Assembly: GCF_013299175.1 (NCBI RefSeq)
Contig: NZ_JAAFKF010000007.1
Span: 1-64,000 of the forward strand
Length of the DNA stretch: 64,000 nt
Origin: Sphaerotilus sp.
GTDB taxonomy: Bacteria > Pseudomonadota > Gammaproteobacteria > Burkholderiales > Burkholderiaceae_C
Direction: 5' to 3'
In this document: positions 1-11,659 of the stretch, one piece after another
How the letters are laid out: every line of letters begins with the position of its first letter
Position numbering within the stretch: position 1 is the stretch's first letter
Program-made: the position numbers and the translations under genes
Notes under the pieces: model-generated
Told to the model about the DNA's origin: nothing
Databases searched by the model: none
What the model saw: the letters and a program-made list of their open reading frames with translations, nothing else

Positions 1-3000
1 ACCCAGTCCACCCTCACGACCACGCTCCAGGACGACACCGGCCCCAGAGGCCCCGAGGACACCTGCCTCGTCTCCATCACCGGCCCCGGCTCCGTCGTCG
101 AAGGCGAAGTCGCCTCCGGCTACACCATCACGCTGTCACAGGCAGCCACGAGCAGCGTCACCGTGCAACTGAGCTACTCGGGCACGGCCGAAAGCGGCGC
201 GGATTACACCAAGGTGGCGTCGGTGACGATTCCGGCGGGCGTCACGTCCTACTCGTTCGGCATCGCCACCACCGACGATGCACTGGCCGAAGGAACCGAG
301 CAGTTCGCGGTCACGCTGGGCGCCATCAGCGGCGGCTCGTTCGAGGCCATCGCGACAGATCCGGCGCATGCCTCGGTCACGACCTGCATCCTCGACGACA
401 CCGGCCCGCTGGCGCCGAATGGCCCCGGCACACCAGATGACGCCGACCGCGTGCTGGTGTCCATCACCGGACCCGACAGCGTGGTCGAAGGCGAAACCAC
501 CGGCGGCTACACCGTCTCGCTGAGCCAGCCTGCCGTCACCGATGTCGTCGTGCGGCTGGTCTACTCCGGCACCGCCACCGACGGCACGGACTATGTCAAG
601 ACCAGCAATGTGACGATCCCGGCCGGCCAATCGTCGGCCACGTTTCACATCGCAACGATTGACGATGCGCTCGCCGAAGGCACCGAAACCATCACCGTGG
701 CACTCGGCCAGATCTCCGGTGGCGGGTTCGAGTCCATCGCCGGCAACCCGGCCCAAGCCTCGGTCACGACCCTGCTGCACGACGACGCCGGCCCGCAAGC
801 CCCCGGCGGTGGCCACCCGCCCGACGCCCACGACACCGTGCTGGTGTCGCTCACCGGCCCAGGTTCGGTGATCGAAGGTGAAACCGCCAGCGGCTACACC
901 GTCACGCTGTCGCAGCCAGCCCAGACCGATGTGCAGATCACGCTGACCTACGCCGGCACTGCCACCGCGGGCACGGACTACACCCCGGTGCTGACCATCA
1001 CGGTACCGGCCGGCCAGACCTCGGCCCACTTCGACCTGCCCACCCGCGACGACGCACTCGCCGAAGGCACGGAAAACATCGTCGTCGCCCTCGGCGCGAT
1101 CACCGGTGGAGGCTTCGAATCCGTGCTGGCCCATCCGCTGGCCACCTCCGTCACCACCAGCCTGGTCGATGATGTCGGCCCCGGTGGCGCCACGCCCGGT
1201 GGCGAAGACACGGTGCAGGTTTCGCTCGCCGGTCCCGGCCATGTCCTCGAAGGTGAAGTCGCCGCCGGCTACACCGTCACGCTGTCGCAGGCTGCCATCA
1301 CCGACGTGGTGATCAAGCTCCACTACGCCGGCACCGCCACCGACGGCACCGACTACACCCGCGTCACCACGGTCACGGTCCCCGCCGGCCAGACCAGCGC
1401 CCACTTCGACATCGCCACCCTGCCCGATGCCGCAGCCGAGGGCACCGAGACCTTCACCATCACCCTGGGCACCCTCTCGGGCGGCGGCTTCGAGGCCATC
1501 CGCGGCAATCCCTCGGCCTACGCCGTGACGACCAGCATCACCGACACCGCCCACGCCCCCACGCCACAGGCCGATGTCGGCACCACCCGCGAAGACCAGC
1601 CGCTGCACGGCAACGTCCTGTCCAACGACAGCGACCCCGACGGCGATCCGCTGAGCGTGACCGGCTACACCTGGGGCGATGTCCACCACCCGGTCGGCAC
1701 CACCGCGACGCTGCCCGGCATCGGCACCCTGGTGGTCGAAGCCGACGGCCGCTACACCTTCACCCCGGACAAGGACTACGCCGGCCCGGTGCCCGAGGTC
1801 TCGTGCAGCATCAGCGATGGCGCGCTCACCACCGTCTCGCACCTCACGCTGTCGATCACGCCGGTCAACGATGCCCCGACCCTGCACGGCGCCACCGCCG
1901 CCGTCAGCGAGGAAGGGCTGGCCGGTGGACACCCCGACTCGGCCACCGAATCCCACGCCACCCACGCCAGCGGCACCCTGCAGTTCAGCGACGTGGACAG
2001 CCCCAGCCTCACCTTCACGCTGGAAGCGCCCACCGGCCTGTACGCCAGCGGCGGCAAGGCGCTGACCTGGAGCGGCGACGGCTCGGCCGACCACCCGCTG
2101 GTCGGCATGGCGGGCGGTCAGGTGGTCCTGAGCGCCACCATCGACACGCAGGGTCACTACACAGTCGATCTGCAGGCCCCGCTCGACCACCCGGTGCGCA
2201 ACACCGAGGACACGCTCACGCTGTCGCTGGGCGTGCAGGTCAGCGACGGCCAGTCCACCAGCACGGCCACGCTCGACGTGACGGTGCGCGACGACTCGCC
2301 GACGCCGTTCTGCACCGCCCGCAGCGCCGACCTGAGCCTGGTGCAGAACAACCTGCTGATCACGCTGGACGTGTCCGGCTCGATGAACACCTGCGACGGC
2401 ATCAACGGCGCAACCCGCCTGCAAAGCGCCATCCAGTCCATCACCAAGCTGATCGACTCCTACGACAACCAGGGCGAGGTGGCGGTGCGGCTGGTGACGT
2501 TCTCGACCACCGGCGCCGAACGCGGCGACCACTGGATGACGGCAGCCGAGGCGAAATCCACCCTGGCGTCACTGTCCGCCAGTGGCAACACCAACTACGA
2601 CGCCGCCCTCGACACCGCCCGCAGTGCCTTCACCGATCCCGGCCACCTCGACGGCGGCCACAACGTCGCGTACTTCTTCTCCGACGGACGGCCGAACCTG
2701 CCGACCAGCGACGTGGGCATCGACACCGGCGAGCAGCAGGTCTGGCAGAGTTTCCTCGACCAGCATGACATCCAGTCGTATGCCATCGGGCTGGGCAAGG
2801 ACGTGCCGGTGTCGGCGCTGGAGCCGGTGGCGTGGAACGGACTCACGGGCACCGACGACCTCTCGCCGCTGCTCATCACCAGCTTCACGCAACTGGATGC
2901 CGTCCTGGCGCACACCGTGGCGCCAGCCATCACGGGGGATGTGGTCGATGGCGGCCTGCACAGCGTCACCGGCGCGGACGGCGGCCACCTGAGCGACATC

Positions 3001-3690
3001 GTCGTCAACGGTGTCCACCACGCCTGGGATCCGGCCACGAGCGTCTCCGACACGGTCACGTTCAAGACGGCGACCGGCGGCGAGTTCACCTTCGACATGG
3101 AGACCGGCCACTACACCTACCAGGCCCCGGCCGGCGCACGGGCGGACTACCAGGAAGTGCTGTCCTTCACCGTCACCGACCGCGACGGCGACACCCGCGG
3201 CGGCCAGATGACCCTGAGCGTCAACGCCGACGGCAGCGCGTCGTTCAACGGCACCTGCGCACCAGCGCCCACGCCTGCGCCCGCACCGGAACCGACGCCC
3301 GCACACACCGATACGCCCTCCTGTCTCAGTGGTGGCGTGCTGTCCTGGACACTGGCGGATCACCACAGCGACCCCAGTGGCGGCAGCAACACCAGCGCAG
3401 ACACAAGCACAGGCACAGGCACGACCGGCACCTGCGGCAGCAACTCCAATCTGCACCTGGGTGACGTGCTGGGCAGCGGTAGCAGCCACGACGCGCTGGC
3501 AAACTGGAGCAGCACAGGCTGTGGCAGCACGTCCTCCACATCCGCGCCGGCCGCGGCCCCTGCACCGCCGGCACCTGCCTGCGGCACCTCGTCCGGCCCG
3601 GCGGATTGCCTGGGTGGCGGCACCTCGATCGATGCACACCTGGCCCAGACGCTCATCCAGCAGCACGCCGACGCGCTGCACACCTGCTGA
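1..3690 (+). CDS. Large secreted Calx-beta/VWA repeat protein (adhesin-like), 5' partial
   Basis: The reading frame is open to the left edge, so at least 1229 residues of a larger protein are present and the N-terminus is missing. Order: about four Calx-beta-like repeats of about 125 residues (to about residue 518), a cadherin/VCBS-like stretch (GNVLSNDSDPDGDPLSVTGY, about 535-630), a von Willebrand A domain with an intact MIDAS start (DVSGS, about residue 790), another VCBS-like segment, a Pro/Ala linker and a Ser/Gly/Cys-rich tail. The architecture fits giant surface adhesins exported by type I secretion. A stretch before the end (VLSWTLADHHSD ... LHLGDVLGSG) resembles the C-terminal domain of such substrates, but I see no GGxGxDxxx RTX nonapeptides. 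Six Cys in the tail, one of them the last residue, are unusual for this class. Function as an adhesin is inferred; a plain cell-surface or matrix protein is possible. Confidence 0.85.
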   Translation, partial: TQSTLTTTLQDDTGPRGPEDTCLVSITGPGSVVEGEVASGYTITLSQAATSSVTVQLSYSGTAESGADYTKVASVTIPAGVTSYSFGIATTDDALAEGTEQFAVTLGAISGGSFEAIATDPAHASVTTCILDDTGPLAPNGPGTPDDADRVLVSITGPDSVVEGETTGGYTVSLSQPAVTDVVVRLVYSGTATDGTDYVKTSNVTIPAGQSSATFHIATIDDALAEGTETITVALGQISGGGFESIAGNPAQASVTTLLHDDAGPQAPGGGHPPDAHDTVLVSLTGPGSVIEGETASGYTVTLSQPAQTDVQITLTYAGTATAGTDYTPVLTITVPAGQTSAHFDLPTRDDALAEGTENIVVALGAITGGGFESVLAHPLATSVTTSLVDDVGPGGATPGGEDTVQVSLAGPGHVLEGEVAAGYTVTLSQAAITDVVIKLHYAGTATDGTDYTRVTTVTVPAGQTSAHFDIATLPDAAAEGTETFTITLGTLSGGGFEAIRGNPSAYAVTTSITDTAHAPTPQADVGTTREDQPLHGNVLSNDSDPDGDPLSVTGYTWGDVHHPVGTTATLPGIGTLVVEADGRYTFTPDKDYAGPVPEVSCSISDGALTTVSHLTLSITPVNDAPTLHGATAAVSEEGLAGGHPDSATESHATHASGTLQFSDVDSPSLTFTLEAPTGLYASGGKALTWSGDGSADHPLVGMAGGQVVLSATIDTQGHYTVDLQAPLDHPVRNTEDTLTLSLGVQVSDGQSTSTATLDVTVRDDSPTPFCTARSADLSLVQNNLLITLDVSGSMNTCDGINGATRLQSAIQSITKLIDSYDNQGEVAVRLVTFSTTGAERGDHWMTAAEAKSTLASLSASGNTNYDAALDTARSAFTDPGHLDGGHNVAYFFSDGRPNLPTSDVGIDTGEQQVWQSFLDQHDIQSYAIGLGKDVPVSALEPVAWNGLTGTDDLSPLLITSFTQLDAVLAHTVAPAITGDVVDGGLHSVTGADGGHLSDIVVNGVHHAWDPATSVSDTVTFKTATGGEFTFDMETGHYTYQAPAGARADYQEVLSFTVTDRDGDTRGGQMTLSVNADGSASFNGTCAPAPTPAPAPEPTPAHTDTPSCLSGGVLSWTLADHHSDPSGGSNTSADTSTGTGTTGTCGSNSNLHLGDVLGSGSSHDALANWSSTGCGSTSSTSAPAAAPAPPAPACGTSSGPADCLGGGTSIDAHLAQTLIQQHADALHTC
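61..1555 (+). repeat. Four tandem Calx-beta repeats in coding sequence
   Basis: Units begin near 61, 448, 838 and 1210, each about 375-390 bp. Each runs from VSITGPGSVVEGE-like, through GYTVTLSQ, GTATDGTDY and DALAEGTE, to a DD(T/A)GP linker. Units differ in sequence, so this is an old protein-level repeat rather than a recent identical duplication. A piece of a preceding unit is visible at 1-60. Confidence 0.85.
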
Positions 3691-3696
3691 GCCGCA

Positions 3697-4926
3697 TCAG
3701 CTCCGGTAGTCGGCGTTGATCGTGACGTACTCGTGCGAGAAATCGCAGGTCCAGACCGTGGCGGCGGCGTCACCACGGTTCAGCCCGACGCGCACCGTGA
3801 TCTCGGCTTGCTGCATCACGCGCTGGCCGTCTTCTTCGCGGTACGCGGCGCGGCGCCCGCCCTGGTGGACGACATGCACCTCGTCGAGGTACAGGTCGAT
3901 CCGCGTCTGGTCGAGGTCGGCGATGCCCGCATAGCCGACGGCGGCCAGGATGCGGCCGAGGTTCGGGTCGCTGGCGAAGAATGCGGTCTTGACCAGCGGC
4001 GAATGGGCGATGGCGTAGGCGGCCTGCAGGCACTCGTCCTCGGTGCGACCACCTTCGATGCACACGGTGATGAACTTGGTGGCGCCCTCGCCGTCGCGCA
4101 CGATGGCCTGCGCGAGTTGCTGCGACACGGCAACGACCGCAGCGCGCAGCGCCTGGCCATCCACCGAGTCCAGCGCGGTGATGGCCGGGTTGCCGGCCTG
4201 GTGCGTGGCGATCAGCAGGAAGCTGTCGTTGGTGGACGTGTCGCCGTCGATGGTGATGCGGTTGAAGCTGCGGTTGGCGGCCTCCGTCACCAGCGGCTGC
4301 AGCAGCGCGGGGTCGATCGCGGCGTCGGTGGCGACGAAACCGAGCATGGTGGCCATGTTCGGGCGGATCATGCCGGCGCCCTTGCTGATGCCGGTCACGG
4401 TCACGGTCTTGCCGCCGATCACGACCTGCCGCGACGCCGCCTTGGGCAAGGTGTCGGTGGTCATGATGCCGGCGGCGGCTTCGGCCCAGTGGTCCGGCCG
4501 CGCATCGGCCAGCGCCGCCGGCAGACCGGCGAGGATGCGCTCGCTCGGCAGCGTCTCCATGATCACGCCGGTCGAGAACGGCAGCACCTCCTCGGGCGCG
4601 ATGTCCAGCATCTGCGCGAGCGCCACGCACACGGTGCGGGCGCGGACCAGGCCGTCGTCGCCCGTGCCGGCGTTGGCGTTGCCGGTGTTGATGACGATGG
4701 CGCGCTTGGCGGGGCCGGCGGCGAGGTGGTCGCGGCAGATCTGCACCGGTGCGGCACAGAAGCGGTTCTTGGTGAACACCCCCGCGACACTGCTGCCGGG
4801 CTCCAGCAGCACGACAGTCAGGTCACGGCGGTTGGCCTTGCGCACGCCGGCCATGGTGGTGCCGAGCTGCACGCCGGCGACCGGGTGCAAGTCCTGGGGG
4901 TTGGGAGCGGTGAGGTTGACGGGCAT
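3697..4926 (-). CDS. argJ: Bifunctional ornithine acetyltransferase / N-acetylglutamate synthase
   Basis: A 409-residue protein of normal family length for ArgJ, which transfers acetyl from N-acetylornithine to glutamate and can also make N-acetylglutamate from acetyl-CoA, in cytoplasmic arginine biosynthesis. The autocleavage site is visible as NMATML, where the Thr becomes the catalytic N-terminus of the beta chain. Other family blocks are [18 protein letters not shown] and GDTSTNDS. The ORF track extends upstream, but [10 protein letters not shown] at 4926 is the usual ArgJ start. The stop lies 6 bp from the stop of the convergent repeat protein, with no room for a private terminator. Confidence 0.95.
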   Translation of the reverse strand: MPVNLTAPNPQDLHPVAGVQLGTTMAGVRKANRRDLTVVLLEPGSSVAGVFTKNRFCAAPVQICRDHLAAGPAKRAIVINTGNANAGTGDDGLVRARTVCVALAQMLDIAPEEVLPFSTGVIMETLPSERILAGLPAALADARPDHWAEAAAGIMTTDTLPKAASRQVVIGGKTVTVTGISKGAGMIRPNMATMLGFVATDAAIDPALLQPLVTEAANRSFNRITIDGDTSTNDSFLLIATHQAGNPAITALDSVDGQALRAAVVAVSQQLAQAIVRDGEGATKFITVCIEGGRTEDECLQAAYAIAHSPLVKTAFFASDPNLGRILAAVGYAGIADLDQTRIDLYLDEVHVVHQGGRRAAYREEDGQRVMQQAEITVRVGLNRGDAAATVWTCDFSHEYVTINADYRS

Positions 4927-4985
4927 GGCACTCTGACAGTCGAAGCAAGAGGAGCGCAGACGCGGCCCCCGCTTGCCGATCAGTG

Positions 4986-5594
4986 TCAGGCAGTGGCCAC
5001 GCTGTCGCGCGAAACGGCGATTGTAGGGAGGCTGTCGGTGGACAGGCGGGCCAGCAGGTGCTGGTCGCACAACTGGCCACGCGCGTCGCGCTCCACCTTG
5101 CGCATGAGACCTTCGCGCTGCAAGCCCAGACTCTCGGTGAACGCCAGCGCGCGCGTGTTGCGCACGTCGCACCACACCTCGATGCGCGCCATGCCGCGGT
5201 TGTAGGCCCAGTCCATGAGCGCCAGCGCCGCGTCGCGCATCAGGCCGCGTCCACGCTGGCGGCTGCAGCCAACGAAGCCAAGCTGACAGCGTGGGACGCC
5301 GAAATCGGCGCTGTGCAGATCGACACAGCCCACGTAGGTGCCGGTGTCGTACTCGAAGGCCAGGTACATCACGCCCTCGCCTTCGCTGTCCACCCAGTCG
5401 CGCTGGCGCTCGCAGTGTTCGAGTGCGGCGACAGCGTTCCAGTGGTGGTGGCCCCAGGCGACGAAGTCCAGATCGACCATCGAACGCTGCACGCTGGCAT
5501 GGAAGGCCGGAGCGTGGCGGGGGTGGATCTTCTCCAGGCGGACGCGGCGACCCGGAATGGTTTCCGGGCTTCGGCGAAAGGTATCAGGCGTCAT
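4986..5594 (-). CDS. RimJ/RimL-type GNAT N-acetyltransferase
   Basis: A 202-residue GNAT protein. [17 protein letters not shown] at the N-terminus, the central [20 protein letters not shown] (acetyl-CoA-binding motif) and [20 protein letters not shown] near the end are typical of the RimJ/RimL branch that acetylates N-terminal or small amine substrates. The substrate cannot be read from sequence. I chose the ATG at 5594 over the TTG at 5618 as the first strong start, with a GAGAAG just upstream. It lies 27 bp downstream of secA on the same strand and could be cotranscribed with it. Confidence 0.8.
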   Translation of the reverse strand: MTPDTFRRSPETIPGRRVRLEKIHPRHAPAFHASVQRSMVDLDFVAWGHHHWNAVAALEHCERQRDWVDSEGEGVMYLAFEYDTGTYVGCVDLHSADFGVPRCQLGFVGCSRQRGRGLMRDAALALMDWAYNRGMARIEVWCDVRNTRALAFTESLGLQREGLMRKVERDARGQLCDQHLLARLSTDSLPTIAVSRDSVATA

Positions 5595-5621
5595 GGGCTT
5601 CTCGGCGCGGGCGGCCAAGGT

Positions 5622-8378
<2,757 letters not shown>

Positions 8379-8530
8379 GAAGTGGACGCAGAGGCAGCAA
8401 ACCCGCGGCGGTTCAGCCCATGTCGCGGGTGGGGATCGGAAGGAGGTGAGGTGCGGCCGGATGAACAGCAGCGTCGGCAGGCCAGGCCGGCACGCGGGTC
8501 AGGCGTGCCCTCGGACAACTTTTGAGTTTA

Positions 8531-9562
8531 TCACCGGGACTTGCGGCGCCGGACCTGCGGGGTCACCGCAGCCGAAGCCCGCTCGGCAGCGCCGAGACTT
8601 TCACCGCGGGCGAGGAACTTCGCGGGATCCTGGGGCACGTCCTCCAGCAGCACCTCGAAGTGCAGATGGGGTCCGGTGGAGCGGCCGGTGCTGCCGACCA
8701 GGGCCACCTGCTGGCCACGGCGCACCAGATCGCCGGGCTTCACGAGGATCTGCGAGGTGTGGCCGTAGCGGGTGACCAGGCCGTTGCCGTGGTCGATCTG
8801 CAGTGCCATGCCATAGGCGCCGTCCCGTTCGGCCTCGATCACGCGGCCACCCGCGGCGGCGTGGATCGGTGTGCCAGTGGGTGCGGGAAAGTCCAGTCCG
8901 GTGTGCAGCGCGGCGCGGCGGTTGAAGGGATCGATGCGGAAACCGAAACCCGACCCCACGGGTCCGTCCACCGGCGAGATGCTGGGCACCATGAGCAACT
9001 CCAGACGCCGCGCCAGCAGGCGGGACTCGACCAGCACGAACACATCACCCGAGCGATCCGCCTGTGCATCCAGCAGACCCATGAGCTGGTCGATCTGCGC
9101 ACCGGATCGACCCGACGCCGGCACGAACGGCCCGCCACGGGCGCCCGTGCCCGCTGCGGTCGGATGGGCCAGCGGTGTGGCCGCACCCGGTGCCTTGCCC
9201 GCATCGTCCAGCGCCCGCAGCTCCTCGGGCTTGATGCCGGCCAGCCCGGACACGCGTTCGCCGACCGCTTCGAGCTTGAGCAGCTTGGCCTGCAGCTCGC
9301 CCACCTTCTGGGCCATGGCATCGAGATTCTCGCGGGTGTAACGCTCGCGCTGCACGGCGTCCCGGCCCAGCACCGGCCCGACGATCTGGCTCACCACCGG
9401 CCAGCCATCGCGCACGGCCTTGAGGAAGACGAAGTGGTAGACGGTGCCCGACAGCAGGAGCATCGTGGCCACGAGCGCCGACAGGATCAGCCACAATTGC
9501 ACCGGCCGCACATGCATGGAGCGCGTGCGCGCCAAGCCGCCATGGGTGATCAGAATATCCAT
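8531..9562 (-). CDS. M23-family (LytM) peptidoglycan endopeptidase, membrane-anchored
   Basis: A 343-residue protein with one N-terminal membrane helix (LWLILSALVATMLLLSGTVYHFVFL), a helical region and a C-terminal M23 zinc peptidase domain. HTGLDFPAPTGTPIHAAAGG and the HLHFE motif (zinc ligands H...D and HxH) are present, so it looks catalytically competent. It is expected to cut or regulate cutting of peptidoglycan cross-links in the periplasm. Start MDILITHGG at 9562 gives the membrane-anchor N-terminus; the 59-residue upstream extension in the ORF track is overlap with the divergent gene. Its first 21 bp overlap the start of the DciA-like gene on the other strand. The neighbourhood with secA is common in Burkholderiales. 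Confidence 0.9.
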   Translation of the reverse strand: MDILITHGGLARTRSMHVRPVQLWLILSALVATMLLLSGTVYHFVFLKAVRDGWPVVSQIVGPVLGRDAVQRERYTRENLDAMAQKVGELQAKLLKLEAVGERVSGLAGIKPEELRALDDAGKAPGAATPLAHPTAAGTGARGGPFVPASGRSGAQIDQLMGLLDAQADRSGDVFVLVESRLLARRLELLMVPSISPVDGPVGSGFGFRIDPFNRRAALHTGLDFPAPTGTPIHAAAGGRVIEAERDGAYGMALQIDHGNGLVTRYGHTSQILVKPGDLVRRGQQVALVGSTGRSTGPHLHFEVLLEDVPQDPAKFLARGESLGAAERASAAVTPQVRRRKSR

Positions 9563-9904
9563 CGTCGCTTCATTCCTCTTGCGAAACCGGCTGCAGCCGC
9601 TGCAGTGCCGGACGCTGTGCCCCTGGGTCAGGTACTGGACCGCTGCGAACCCCTGCTGCGCTTGCAGCAACGGCTGGCCGCCGCCAATGCCCACATGAAC
9701 GCCGTGCGCCCGTTCCTGCCGCCGGCCCTGGCCCAGCACGTCCGGTCGGGTCCGACCGACCAGGAAAGCTGGACCTTGCTGGTGGCCAACCCGGCCGTCG
9801 CCGCCAAGCTGCGGCAGTTGCTGCCCCGGCTGGAGCAGGCGCTGCGGCAGCAGGGTTGCACAGCCCGCACCATCAAGATCCGCGTGCAGGCACCATCTTT
9901 GTGA
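9542..9904 (+). CDS. DUF721 / DciA-like protein (replicative helicase loader family)
   Basis: A 120-residue protein starting MGDQNIHRRFIPLAKP. The body (LRLQQRLAAANAHMNAVRPF ... LRQLLPRLEQALRQQGC) matches the DUF721/DciA family, which loads the DnaB helicase in bacteria lacking DnaC. In Burkholderiales this gene sits beside secA and the M23 gene, as here. The track ORF from 8522 is antisense of the peptidase; only the part after 9542 looks real. Its first 21 bp overlap the 5' end of the divergent peptidase gene. Assignment rests on motif resemblance plus synteny. Confidence 0.75.
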   Translation: MGDQNIHRRFIPLAKPAAAAAVPDAVPLGQVLDRCEPLLRLQQRLAAANAHMNAVRPFLPPALAQHVRSGPTDQESWTLLVANPAVAAKLRQLLPRLEQALRQQGCTARTIKIRVQAPSL

Positions 9905-9921
9905 GATTTTGCACGCAATGG

Positions 9922-9945
9922 CAGGGCCTGCCTTTCAAGGCCCTG
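9922..9945. terminator. Hairpin between convergent dciA-like gene and gpmA
   Basis: CAGGGCCT and AGGCCCTG form a perfect 8-bp stem around an 8-nt loop, 17 bp after the dciA-like stop and 30 bp before the gpmA stop. There is no clear U-tract on either strand, so it is a candidate terminator by position only. Confidence 0.45.
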
Positions 9946-9974
9946 AGCAAACACCAGTGCAGCGTTCGGAGATC

Positions 9975-10718
9975 TCAGGCTTTGCCCTGATTGGCCACGG
10001 CAGCGGCGGCCTTGGCAGCGGCTTCGGCATCGCCGAGGTAGTAGCTGCGGATGGGCTTGAGATCGGCGTCGAGTTCGTAGACCAGCGGAATGCCGTTGGG
10101 GATGTTGACACCCACGATGTCGTCGTCACCGATGTTGTCGAGGTACTTCACCAGGGCGCGGATCGAGTTGCCGTGGGCGGCGATGACGATGCGCTGACCC
10201 GATCGGATCGCGGGCGCGACCGACTCGTTCCAGAACGGCATCACGCGGGCGACCGTGTCCTTGAGGCATTCGGTCAGCGGAATCTGGTCGGGCTGGAGCT
10301 TGCTGTAGCGCACGTCCTGGCGCTGACCGCGCGGATCGTCGGCCTCCAGCGACGGCGGTGGCGTGTCGTAGCTGCGACGCCAGACCAGCACCTGCGCATC
10401 GCCGTATTGTTTGGCCATGTCGCCCTTGTTCAGGCCCTGCAATGCGCCGTAGTGGCGCTCATTGAGGCGCCAGTCATGCACCACGGGCAGCCAGGTGCGA
10501 TCCATCTGGTCGAGCGCGTGCCACAACGTCCACACGGCGCGCTTGAGGACCGAGGTGTAGGCCACGTCGAAGTCGTAGCCCGCTTCCTTGAGGAGGCGGC
10601 CGGCTTGCCTGGCCTGTTCGACGCCGGTGGGGGTGAGTTCCACGTCGGTCCAGCCGGTGAAGCGGTTTTCCAGATTCCAGGTCGATTCGCCGTGGCGGAT
10701 CAGAACGAGCTTGTACAT
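9975..10718 (-). CDS. gpmA: 2,3-bisphosphoglycerate-dependent phosphoglycerate mutase
   Basis: A 247-residue GpmA that interconverts 3- and 2-phosphoglycerate in glycolysis/gluconeogenesis. The phosphohistidine motif [18 protein letters not shown] is at the N-terminus (His9), with [14 protein letters not shown] in the middle and [16 protein letters not shown] carrying the second catalytic His. Length and start [10 protein letters not shown] are standard. It is divergent from the rhodanese-grxC pair, with about 120 bp between. Confidence 0.97.
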   Translation of the reverse strand: MYKLVLIRHGESTWNLENRFTGWTDVELTPTGVEQARQAGRLLKEAGYDFDVAYTSVLKRAVWTLWHALDQMDRTWLPVVHDWRLNERHYGALQGLNKGDMAKQYGDAQVLVWRRSYDTPPPSLEADDPRGQRQDVRYSKLQPDQIPLTECLKDTVARVMPFWNESVAPAIRSGQRIVIAAHGNSIRALVKYLDNIGDDDIVGVNIPNGIPLVYELDADLKPIRSYYLGDAEAAAKAAAAVANQGKA

Positions 10719-10785
10719 GGCAGCAGCGGCCGGGCAGGCCGAGTTGAGAGAGAGACGGGCAAGGCGGAAGAATTGGCGCGAATTC

Positions 10786-10791
10786 TATAAT
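10786..10791 (+). promoter_or_regulatory. Candidate -10 box for the rhodanese-grxC transcript
   Basis: A perfect TATAAT in a GC-rich context (GAATTCTATAATCGG), 48 bp upstream of the rhodanese GTG start. No convincing TTGACA-like box at 16-18 bp spacing was found, so only the -10 element is proposed. Confidence 0.45.
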
Positions 10792-10839
10792 CGGCGTCCT
10801 GAGCAACCTTGGCCGGCGGCCCGCCGGCGCCCACACCCT

Positions 10840-11250
10840 GTGAACTTCCTCTTCGACAACTGGATCTGGCTGCTGACGGCTGCGGCCTCGGGTGGTGCGT
10901 TGCTGTGGCCCATGCTGGGCAAGGGTGGCGGCGCGGACGCCGTGACCCCGGCCGAAACCGTGCAGATGATCAACCGCGAAAAGGCCGTGGTGATCGACGT
11001 GTGCGAGAGCGCCGAGTTCAGCGCCGGCCACGTCGTCGGCGCCCGCAGCGTGCCCCTGGCGACGCTGGAAGGCAGCAAGAGCCTGCCCACCAACAAGACG
11101 CTGCCCGTGGTGCTGGTCTGTGCATCGGGCGCCCGCGCGCGCCGCGCCGCCACCACCGTGCGCGGACTCGGACACCAGCGCGTGCATGTGCTGCAAGGCG
11201 GCATGGCCGGCTGGCGCGAGGCTGGTCTGCCGATCGAGAAATCCGCCTGA
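10840..11250 (+). CDS. Membrane-anchored rhodanese-like protein
   Basis: A 136-residue protein: one N-terminal transmembrane segment (FLFDNWIWLLTAAASGGALLW) followed by a single rhodanese domain (VVIDVCESAEFSAGHVVGA, active-site loop VCASGARARR with Cys). Such domains carry sulfur as a Cys persulfide; the YibN-like form next to grxC is widespread in proteobacteria. The best start is the GTG at 10840 (VNFLFDNW), because the longer ORF runs into the gpmA 5' region. grxC follows after 25 bp, so the two are probably cotranscribed. Physiological substrate unknown. Confidence 0.85.
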   Translation: MNFLFDNWIWLLTAAASGGALLWPMLGKGGGADAVTPAETVQMINREKAVVIDVCESAEFSAGHVVGARSVPLATLEGSKSLPTNKTLPVVLVCASGARARRAATTVRGLGHQRVHVLQGGMAGWREAGLPIEKSA

Positions 11251-11275
11251 CACCGCAACGCAAGGACGCACCACC

Positions 11276-11533
11276 ATGAAGCCCGTGAAGATGTACACCA
11301 CGCAGGTCTGCCCCTACTGCGTGCGCGCCAAGATGCTGCTCAAGCAACGCGGCGTGGCCGAGATCGACGAGGTCCGCATCGACCTGCACCCCGACCAGCA
11401 AGCGCAGATGATGGCCTTGACCGGCCGCCGCTCGGTGCCGCAGATCTTCATCGGCGACACCCACATCGGCGGCTGCGACGACCTGATGGCACTCGACAGC
11501 GCGGGCGGACTGCTGCCGCTTTTGCACGCCTGA
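11276..11533 (+). CDS. grxC: Glutaredoxin 3
   Basis: An 85-residue glutaredoxin with the dithiol active site CPYC (Cys12/Cys15) in MYTTQVCPYCVRAKMLL, the cis-Pro motif RRSVPQIFI and the glutathione-binding GGCDDLMALD. It reduces disulfides and glutathionylated proteins in the cytoplasm using glutathione. It lies 25 bp behind the rhodanese gene. In most Burkholderiales and many gammaproteobacteria secB follows immediately; here the next gene is kup. Confidence 0.95.
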   Translation: MKPVKMYTTQVCPYCVRAKMLLKQRGVAEIDEVRIDLHPDQQAQMMALTGRRSVPQIFIGDTHIGGCDDLMALDSAGGLLPLLHA

Positions 11534-11557
11534 GTCCGCGTCGGCACCGCCACTGAC

Positions 11558-11581
11558 GGCCGCAGGCAACACCTGCTGGCC
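11558..11581 (+). terminator. Candidate terminator hairpin after grxC
   Basis: GGCCGCAGG-CAACA-CCTGC(T)GGCC forms a 9-bp stem with one bulged T, 24 bp after the grxC stop. It lacks a U-tract. It would separate grxC from kup. Confidence 0.4.
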
Positions 11582-11659
11582 GCCTTCAGCGCAAGGTGCA
11601 AGGCTTTTGCGAGGGGCAGGCGCACAATCCGCGGTTTTGACTCAAGGCGAATCTCACGA

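Noticed and set aside
136-2532. 798-residue minus-strand ORF opposite the repeat protein
   Set aside because: Translation is Gly/Arg/Val-rich without domain character and mirrors the Calx-beta repeats; a GC-rich antisense shadow.
1-3690. RTX calcium-binding nonapeptide repeats in the large protein
   Set aside because: No GGxGxDxxx series was found; the repeats are Calx-beta type.
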